Shown here piece after piece: positions 57,340 to 64,000 of a DNA stretch of 64,000 nucleotides. Position 1 is the stretch's first letter, and the number at the start of each line of letters is the position of its first letter. The notes under the pieces are model-generated. The model was not told where the DNA came from, searched no databases, and saw nothing but the letters and a program-made list of their open reading frames with translations. The stretch covers positions 49,340,014 through 49,404,013 of the forward strand of contig CM055099.1 in the NCBI GenBank assembly GCA_029204225.1, given 5' to 3'. The translations under genes and the position numbers were made by a program. The stretch is from Diphasiastrum complanatum. Taxonomy: Eukaryota; Streptophyta; Lycopodiopsida; Lycopodiales; Lycopodiaceae.

Positions 57340-58137
57340 CTAGTCTCCTAATCAAGGACTTGACACAAATGAAGGTTACTTCTATTGATTTGATTGAAGG
57401 TCTAACTTATCCCACTTCTTAGGGACCTGAAAAGATCAGTAATGGACTTCCTATAAAGATCTAAGAATGATCTCTAACAAAATCAAATCATAGAATACTA
57501 GAAACAATGCACTTGCTTGATTGAAGTAGACAATACTAGTAGAATTGCCCCTCTTTCTATAAAGAACATTAAAGCTTCCAAATGATCTGATCAAGAGTGA
57601 ATTTCAGCAACCTAATATACTTCCAAAATCACTTGTAAAAGATCTAAATGGAACTTAATGAGGATGCAACACAATCTACTATCCAATCACAAGCAAAAAA
57701 TGATCAAAATTGATGAAAAATTGATCTAATTTGGTGCATAAGTCAAGCAATGGTTGGACTGAACCTAAATCACTTTAGGAGGTGCCTACTACACCTTAGA
57801 ACAGCCTTGAAGAGTCCCCAAAACTCTGATCTTCCCTCTCCTTGAATGCTAGAAAGCCTCCTCTATGAAATCACCTCCAAAACTCGCTTAGAAATCAATG
57901 CTTGGAGCAAGCAAAACTTGCTATCTTGGTAATGTGAATTGAATTCAACTTTGCCTCTGGTTTTAGACACCTAAACACCTGCAAATGAAGTCACACAACA
58001 CCAATCTCCAATGTATTTGACTCACTTTGAGTTCTAGAATCAATACTAGATGCTAAGATCCAATCTACACAAGATTTAGATCAAAAATTGTGATCAAATT
58101 GAATGAAAACCAAGGATTTAGCTCATTTCAGCCTTTA

Positions 58138-58150
58138 GGCTCTGATACCA
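58138..58150 (-). promoter_or_regulatory. PBS of Copia B (initiator tRNA-Met)
   Basis: The plus strand reads ggctctgatacca, i.e. tggtatcagagcc on the element's strand, directly beside the LTR. The leader to the ATG at 57339 is about 800 bp and shows no other gene. Confidence 0.92.
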
Positions 58151-58832
58151 TGTAAAAATTACAGCAAATAAGGATCCTAAAACACTTGAAATGATGAGGG
58201 AAACAATAGATTATGATTTCATAAGATTAGCACAAGTTGAACCATCAAAATCCATAAAAAATCTATGCTTGAACCTCACTAAATGGCCCAAATCCTTGAA
58301 GAAGGCTTCACATGTGTGAAAGTACGGCCTCCCATAGTCTGAGTACTGTACACCAGACCTACATTCAATCGTATAATCATTAGTAATCACAAGTACTCAA
58401 ACAATTATGAACATGGAGAGCAATTGCACCATTATGAGAGAAAAAACATGAAATTGCTTGATTGATTTTGGTGAGATATCATCACCTATATATACATGAT
58501 CCATCACGGTTTTGGGCAGGTATGAGTAGCCCTAAACCTATTCCTAATGCTAATTTTGGTGGATCTTTCATCCCTACCAGGTTAGGGTTGGAATCTTGGA
58601 GATCCCTCAACAATGCAAAAACTACCAAAAATAGCTCCTATTTTTTCTCCCTTGTATCTAAGCATAATTTGGACTCATTCCAAAGGTTCTAACACTTAGG
58701 TCTACTTTAGAACATCCTTATGAATGGAATCCTATGCTATTTGGCACGTGTGACAAGCCACATCATGACCATCTAACTATTTACAAGTCATATGACCAAA
58801 ACTAGTCAAGCTAGAATTGTGAATTTTTAACA
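58151..58832 (-). repeat. 5' LTR of Copia B (right copy)
   Basis: 682 bp, about 14 differences from the left copy, mostly transitions (C/T and A/G). Confidence 0.94.
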
Positions 58833-59450
58833 TTTGCTTGGTTGCTCAAAGATTTGAAAGGTATACCTACAGAATTCAGAGAGTACCATATCAATTTTAA
58901 AGAAGATTGTGTACATGTTCGACAGAGACAATATCGTCTCAATCCAAAGTACTCCCTCATGGTTAAGGACGAACTCAACAAGCATCTTAAGGTAGGTATC
59001 ATCTATCTCGTCTTAAGTAGTGAATGGGCTTCTCCCATTGTTGTTGTTCCAAAGAAGAAGACTGGCAAAATACAAATATGCCAGGATTTTTGGAAGCTCA
59101 ATGCTGTCACAAAGAAGGATCATCGTCCTCTACCCTTCACTGATTCTATCTTAGATCAGGTTGCTGGTCAAGAGCGTTACAGTTTCTGTGACGGTTTCTC
59201 TGGTTATAATTAGGTTTGGAGTGAGAAAGGAGGATAGATCAAAGACCACATTTACTATGGATTGGGGCACTTATGCCTACAACAAAATGCCCTTTGGTCT
59301 TTGCAACGCACCAGTGACTTTTCAACGAATTATGATGTTAATTTTTGCTGCCTTCCTAAGAACTTTTCTTGAAATTTTCATTGATGATCTATGTGTATAT
59401 AGTGATATAAAAAAACACATCTACAGAAGCTGAAACTTACATTGCAACGG
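58833..59450 (+). pseudogene. G1 reverse transcriptase
   Basis: LLKDLKGIPTEFREYHINF resumes the frame cut by Copia B, followed by VVVPKKKTGKIQICQDFWKL (usual VRVCVDYRxLN region), PLPFTDSILDQVAGQERYSF and FCDGFSGYN. After a stop: KTTFTMDWGTYAYNKMPFGL, CNAPVTFQRIMM and the catalytic box FIDDLCVYS (F/Y-x-D-D). Gypsy-type RT; at least one stop and one frame change. Confidence 0.85.
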
Positions 59451-59489
59451 TCTTGAGATACTTGTTTATCCCTTCATCCAGAGAAATAT

Positions 59490-60090
59490 TTTTATGGTAT
59501 GAAAGAAGGAATTTTACTTGGACACAGAATATCAAACAGAGGAATAGAGGTCGATAAAGATAAAGTCGAGCTTATAAAGAACCTCCTGATACTAACAAAT
59601 CTATGTGAACCAAGAGCTCTCTTAGGACATGTCGACTATTATCGAAGATTTATCCAAAATCATGTCTCTATTGTCGCCGCTCTTACGCATCTACTCAAGA
59701 AACAAGTGGAATACTTGTGGACGAATGAACAGTAGAAAGCGTTCAAAGAACTTAAACAAAGGTTGATCAATGCTCCTATTTTGAGACCACCTAACTGGGC
59801 TATTTTATTTCATAGTTATGTTGATGTTTTTGCATTTGCTATTGGCATTTGTCTAAGCCAGAAGGACGATCAGAAGAAAGACCATCCCATACACTATGCA
59901 AGTCGACAGCTAAGTGCCTTGGAGAAAAAATATTCGGCTATAGAAAGGAAAGCACTCGGAATGATTTTCACTGTTAAGAAATTTTGGCATTATTTGTTGG
60001 GATATGCTTTCATTTTTCATGTTGATCACTATGCTCTAAAACATCTCGTGAACAAACTAGATTTATCAGGACGAATTGCTTGATGGGTTC
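59490..60090 (+). pseudogene. G1 RNase H region
   Basis: FLGH-like LLGHVDYYRRFIQNHVSIVA, then after a stop FHSYVDVFAFAIGICLSQKD, HYASRQLSALEKKYSAIERK and HVDHYALKHLVNKLDLSGRI. These are the standard RT-connection and RNase H blocks of Gypsy. Confidence 0.82.
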
Positions 60091-60419
60091 TACTTCCGCA
60101 GGAATTCACTTATCAAGTAGAACTTCGCCAAGAAAAATATCATACGAATGCTAATTTTCTATCGCGACTCAGCACGAGAGAAATTGAAAAACCAATTAAT
60201 GATGTTTTTCTAGACAAAAATTTATTCAAAATCTCATCTACAAATTCGTTATATTTTGATATCATTACTTATTTCAAAGATCAGATATATCCGAATGGAT
60301 ATGATTTGAAAAAAAAGATAGTTTGTCAATATAAGGTAGCACCTTATACCATTATTAACAATGTCCTGTACAAGCTTGGTGTTGATCAACAACTAAGAAG
60401 ATGTCTCGAAACTGAAGAT

Positions 60420-61490
60420 ATAAAAAGGTTGTACAAGTCTTACATTCAGAGGATGTTGGCGGACACTTTGCTTTAAAGAACATTGTTAATAAAATATTGA
60501 CTGCCAAGTACTAGTGGCCAACTATGTTCAAGGATGTATTGAATTATATCCGTTCGTGTGATCCATGCCAGAGATCTGGCAAGCAACAAAAGCAATGAAT
60601 TGGTCGTTGATACCAATCCTATCTCTTACACCATTTGAGAAGTGAGGGATTGACTTTGTCGGTCCAATCAAACCCATCACTCGACATACTAAGTGTCGTT
60701 ATATTCTTGTTGCTACGGATTATGCTACAAGGCACGTTGAAGCAGAAGCGACGAAACGAAACGATGCGAAAACTGTCGCGGCGTTCTTATTCAAAACTAT
60801 AATCACAAGATATGGTTGTCCTCTTGAACTAGTAAGTGACCGTGGTACATATTTTCTAAATGACACAATACGACTGTTGACAACATATTTTCTGATTAAA
60901 CACATAAAGACAACCCCTTTTAATCCAAAAGCAAATGGGTTGACTGAGAGAGCTAATGGAATACTATGCAAGATCCTAAACAAGATCATTATCGCACATA
61001 CGACTGATTGGGATAAAAAATTACCCTTAGTTCTCTGGGCTTATCAAAACATAGAAAAGATCACGATGAAGCAAACACCATAATTTCTTACTTATGGTAT
61101 GTATCCTAATTTACCTATTGAATTTGAGGTGACAACTTTTTGTATTCAAGCTCAACGAATAGATGCATAATGTATTAACAAAAGGTTGACGACTATTGAA
61201 GAACTATTTGAAGCTCGTGCAAACTCACAAAAATTAACAGAGGAAATCCAGAAACAACGAAAGAAAAAATATGATAGTCGTGTCAGGAAAAGTAATCTTG
61301 AAGTTGATGACTTTGTGCTAATCTATGATAGTTGACATCAAAAGTTTCTTGGAAAACTTCATATGAGATGGCTTGGACCTTATAAAGTCATAGAGGTGTT
61401 CGAGAATGGTTTTGTTCAACTCCAATCACTTGAAGGCGAACTATTACCGACACAAATTAATGGGTCTAGACTCAAGAAATATTATCTTTG
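60420..61490 (+). pseudogene. G1 integrase
   Basis: Zinc-binding HHCC at 60424-60590 (LHSEDVGGHFALKN...RSCDPCQRSGK, with a TAG inside). Core: YILVATDYATRHVEAEATKR with the first Asp, LVSDRGTYFLND with the second, NGLTERANGILCKILNK with the Glu (60940-60990). C-terminal part KYDSRVRKSNLEVDDFVLIY, RWLGPYKVIEVFENGFVQLQ and NGSRLKKYYL. TGA and TAA codons interrupt. The end resembles the separate integrase tail at 14521-14826, so both belong to related Gypsy families. Confidence 0.85.
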
Positions 61491-61735
61491 ACCATAATTT
61501 TTTTTCTTCTCATTCTTTTCTAGGTTCTTTCTGGAATTTTTCGTGACTTTTCTCCTATCTTTTCTAGAATTGATCGTGATTTTTTAAACCACTTTCTAGC
61601 ATTTTTCTAGAATATTTCTCCAACTTTTTGAGAATTTTTTCTAGTTGCTTCCTCCAAGTTTTCGCGAACTTTTCTAGCATCTTTTTCCAATTTTTCGAGA
61701 ACTCTTTCTAGCTGCCTTCTCAGCATTTTGAGTGA

Positions 61736-62109
61736 TTTATGTATTTGTGAGAGGTTGAAGAAATGAATAGAGTGTTGAGATTTATTCTCTCTTATCTCTG
61801 TTCTCCACATTGTTGAGTGTGAGTGATTCTAAGTCTACTAGCAATCTCTAATACATGAATTACTCTCTGATCAGACAGACTCTTTAGCGCATTACAGTCA
61901 TTTGTTGTATGTCCGTAAATATGCTCTAAGGAACTATCTTTAAATCCTCTTATTCGTCTGTTACAAATACTTTCTTTTTGACACTCGAATAAAGTCTACA
62001 TTTGGTATAGTCTAGCCCAATCATTGATAGAAATATATGTATACATCTGAGATGTCAGTCCCTATCTGAGGACTTGAGTCTTTGATCTGTGTTCTTGCTT
62101 GTAACTGAC
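61736..62109 (+). repeat. G1 3' LTR, truncated
   Basis: Aligned with 42497-42891 with modest divergence. It stops abruptly at gtaactgaca, after which the left copy continues taagtttc but this one continues with unrelated retropepsin sequence. Upstream (61500-61735) a run of ttctag/tttttc words does not match the left copy. Confidence 0.75.
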
Positions 62110-62271
62110 AAAGATCAAGAAGTAAGTATTTTATTGGAAAGTGGTTCAACTCATAATTTTATTAATTCTCATCTTGTGCAGAAACTCAACTTGGAACTTG
62201 AAGCCAGTAGTCATAGATATAAAGTTTATCTAGCTTCAGGAGCGGAGCAGAGTTGGAGACTTGGAACGTAA
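62110..62271 (+). pseudogene. Retropepsin fragment of another Gypsy element
   Basis: VSILLESGSTHNFINSHLVQ and KLNLELE match the active-site region of plant Gypsy proteases (LxDSGSTHNFI), with Asp changed to Glu. It is not the G1 protease (51840). Only about 50 residues remain; it is fused directly to the truncated G1 LTR. Confidence 0.65.
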
Positions 62272-62516
62272 AAGTCCCGAAGCTCTTGCATAGTCAAATA
62301 GTTTGCATAAATACATGAATATTTGAAGCAGAGCAAGGTTGACTCGGCAATACTCGAGTTTGAGTCTCACGACTCCCATCGACATCGACATCGACTCGAT
62401 AGTCGACATTGAACCAACTCAATGACAATCAACTCGACTCGACAATTGAATGATCACCTACTGAATCCAATATAGATGACATCACCATTTGAATGTTGAA
62501 ATTATAGCAAATTGAC
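62272..62516. other. Short CGA-rich repeat region
   Basis: Words cgacatcgac, cgactcgac and gagtctcacgactcc recur at 62350-62440. No gene. Confidence 0.5.
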
Positions 62517-63215
62517 TTAGATCCTAGAAATGAGAACTTTTACATCTTGCTCCCTTGGTGTTTCTACATGCTTGCAATCTTGCATTTTAAATCTATTGAG
62601 AAAACTTTGAGGATACTTAGATTGACTAATGAAGATGAAATCTGAATCTCTAAGTACTTCTATGCCCAATATGAAGTGAAGCTGACCAAGATCTACCATC
62701 TTTGACTCTAAAGATAGATCTTTCTTGGTTTTTTCTATGCCATCAGTATTATCACCACTTAGAATTATGTCATCTACATAAATCAAGCAAAAGTACAATG
62801 CCATTTACATCAAACTTTATGTAAAAGCTTGGATCATACTCACTTTGAGTGAATCCAATAGAAACCAAAAAGTCATTAAGTCTTGAATTCCAAGACCTTG
62901 ATGCTTGCTTCAAGCCATATAAGCTCCTTTGAAGATGACATACTTTACCTTCCATCCCAAGCTCGATGAAGCTTTGGGGCTGCTCCATGAATATATCCTC
63001 CTCCAAATATCCATTAAGAAATGCATTAGATACATCCATTTGAAAAATCATCCATCCAAAATGAGAAGCAAATGCTAGGATCAACCTTATTGTGACCATC
63101 TTGTCCACGGGTGCAAAAGTTTTCCTCATAGTGTATGCCCCTTTCTTGGGATATCCTTTAGAAATCAACCTTGCCTTATGCTTGCTTACACTTCCATCTC
63201 CATTTGCATCTAATC
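62517..63215 (-). pseudogene. Copia RT fragment (B-related)
   Basis: From 63212 minus: DANGDGSVSKHKARLISKGY, KMVTIRLILAFASHFGWMIF, QMDVSNAFLNGYLEEDIFME, LYGLKQASRSWNSRLNDFL, then a one-base shift near 62790 and LIYVDDIILSGDNTDGIEKT, MVDLGQLHFILGIEVLRDSD. Very close to the same stretch in Copia B but with the YVDD box present. RNase H and LTRs are absent. Confidence 0.82.
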
Positions 63216-63558
63216 ACATTCTTCCTTAAAGCAAGTATGTAGCCTCATGAAGTTCAAGATCGCTTGTAATTACAAGATTAGAGAAATCATGTTTACTTTT
63301 GATGGTTTGTGGACTAGTCATTTTAGCATGATAAATCTTGGTATATACGTAAAAGTAGCAAGTACATGTTTTGTGATCTTAATCAATGTGATTTTCACAA
63401 GACATGGAGACATCATATTTCCTTCAAAGAGAAGCATCAAGATCAAGGAGGAGCAAGTTTCAAGTTCCTGCATCTTCACTCAACATGGAAGAAATCAAGT
63501 GCAAAGGTGCAAGGAAGAATCAAGGCTCTTCAATTCATCTTGGAGGAGATCAAGATCA
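63216..63558. other. Unassigned DNA between two Copia pieces
   Basis: The frame at 63247-63735 is mostly non-coding in character apart from its Copia end. I cannot assign the rest. Confidence 0.35.
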
Positions 63559-63632
63559 AGTAAAGAATGGTTTCAAGCAATGCTAGATGAGTACAATGCT
63601 TTAATGGAGAATGACACATGGATTCTAGTTAT
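63559..63632 (+). pseudogene. Copia RT start, opposite orientation
   Basis: SKEWFQAMLDEYNALMENDT then WILV is the N-terminal RT block found in Copia B (SKEWYKAMLDEYDALIENET). It would normally lie immediately upstream of the fragment at 62517-63215 but is on the other strand. Confidence 0.65.
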
Positions 63633-63975
63633 GGATATAAGTGTCCTTCAAGGATGTTTCACTTATTCTCATAAGAAGCTTACAATCTGCCTCTCCAAAA
63701 GAAAAAACACATTTTTCAAAACAATGAGTGATTAACTTATTCTTGCTCTTCCAAAATCCGAGAGCACTCATCTGATCAAACAACCAATTTACTCTTAATT
63801 GGTTCATAACAATTTTTTGATCACTAAGACATAAAAACTTGTTCTCAAATGAGTCATTACACATCTTATCTTCAACTTTCTTCTTGATGAAGCCCTCAAG
63901 TTTCCTCATGTAGTTCTCATAGCGTACCTCAGTTTTCCTCATGTCGGTCTCATAGCAAAATGGTTCATCAAGCAT
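63625..63975 (-). CDS. Hypothetical 116-codon ORF
   Basis: Contains a charged stretch MRKTEVRYENYMRKLEGFIK and KVEDKMCNDSFENKF, suggestive of a helical protein. No family recognised. It overlaps the end of the Copia RT piece, so it is more likely part of a retroelement or chance than a host gene. Confidence 0.2.
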   Translation of the reverse strand: MLDEPFCYETDMRKTEVRYENYMRKLEGFIKKKVEDKMCNDSFENKFLCLSDQKIVMNQLRVNWLFDQMSALGFWKSKNKLITHCFEKCVFSFGEADCKLLMRISETSLKDTYIHN

Positions 63976-64000
63976 TGAAGTAAGAAAAGTGTTGAAAGTG

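Larger units (their letters stand above)
52674..58832 (-). mobile_element. Copia element B, complete ends, frameshifted
   Basis: 6159 bp on the minus strand. LTRs of 682 bp (52674-53355 and 58151-58832), TG...CA ends, TSD TTTGC (52669-52673; 58833-58837), iMet PBS and polypurine tract. The two LTRs differ at about 14 positions by eye (about 2%), older than Copia A. The pol frame is broken by a shift in a homopolymer and an in-frame TAA. Inserted in G1 at the protease/RT border. Confidence 0.94.
42389..62109 (+). mobile_element. Gypsy element G1, old, split by two Copia insertions
   Basis: Plus-strand order: LTR, PBS, gag, protease, RT, RNase H, integrase, truncated 3' LTR. Copia A (43749-50061) lies in gag and Copia B (52674-58832) at the protease/RT boundary; each left a 5-bp TSD, so the host frame can be followed across both. 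Net G1 length without them is about 7.2 kb. The PBS and the INT C-terminus fit the Tat/Athila side of plant Gypsy elements (inference). Stops are frequent, many explained by C-to-T change. The left limit is uncertain: tgttaactag at 42389 is one possible LTR start. Confidence 0.85.

Overview
This is nuclear DNA of a land plant with a large, repeat-rich genome. The evidence is plant-type Copia and Gypsy LTR retrotransposons primed by initiator-tRNA-Met or by a second tRNA, a Helitron helicase remnant, long (AG)n arrays, and two genes with the plant-specific DUF4408/DUF761 architecture. The mix of elements, together with a ParB-like/DNA-methyltransferase gene relic, makes me lean to a fern or another non-flowering plant. 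That is inference only. I see no rRNA, tRNA or CRISPR.

Layout. 0-6.6 kb: intergenic DNA with (AG)n arrays embedded in duplicated segments, and a Helitron helicase 3' fragment (minus). 6.66-7.43 kb: intact gene 1 (DUF4408/DUF761). 9.2-15.6 kb: a broken retroelement district holding an LTR plus primer-binding site (PBS), an unidentified coiled-coil ORF (minus), an LTR-like promoter, a Gypsy integrase tail (minus) and a badly decayed Copia reverse transcriptase (plus). 18.25-25.60 kb: a complete but dead Copia element (C) with target-site duplication (TSD) ACATT, an internal LTR piece, a duplicated gag and a deleted RT core. 26.6-30.2 kb: a Copia scrap, then a multi-exon pseudogene joining a ParB-like domain to a beta-class DNA amino-methyltransferase. 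30.9-34.5 kb: Gypsy protease fragment and two Copia halves in opposite orientation. 35.1-36.4 kb: a duplicated segment, one copy carrying a 233-bp (AG)n array. 37.76-38.69 kb: intact gene 2, a paralogue of gene 1 on the same strand. 39.5-42.0 kb: 5'-truncated non-LTR retrotransposon with a C-terminal restriction-like endonuclease. 42.4-62.1 kb: an old Gypsy element (G1) split by two Copia insertions, A (43749-50061, plus, intact ORF, matching LTRs, TSD CATAT) and B (52674-58832, minus, frameshifted, TSD TTTGC). 62.1-64 kb: further Gypsy and Copia scraps.

The only genes that look able to make a host protein are the two DUF4408/DUF761 paralogues, now about 30 kb apart, with repeats making up most of what separates them. 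Copia A is the only element that looks autonomous. The relative order of events can be read from the nesting: G1 first, then B (LTRs about 2% different by eye), then A (no LTR difference seen).
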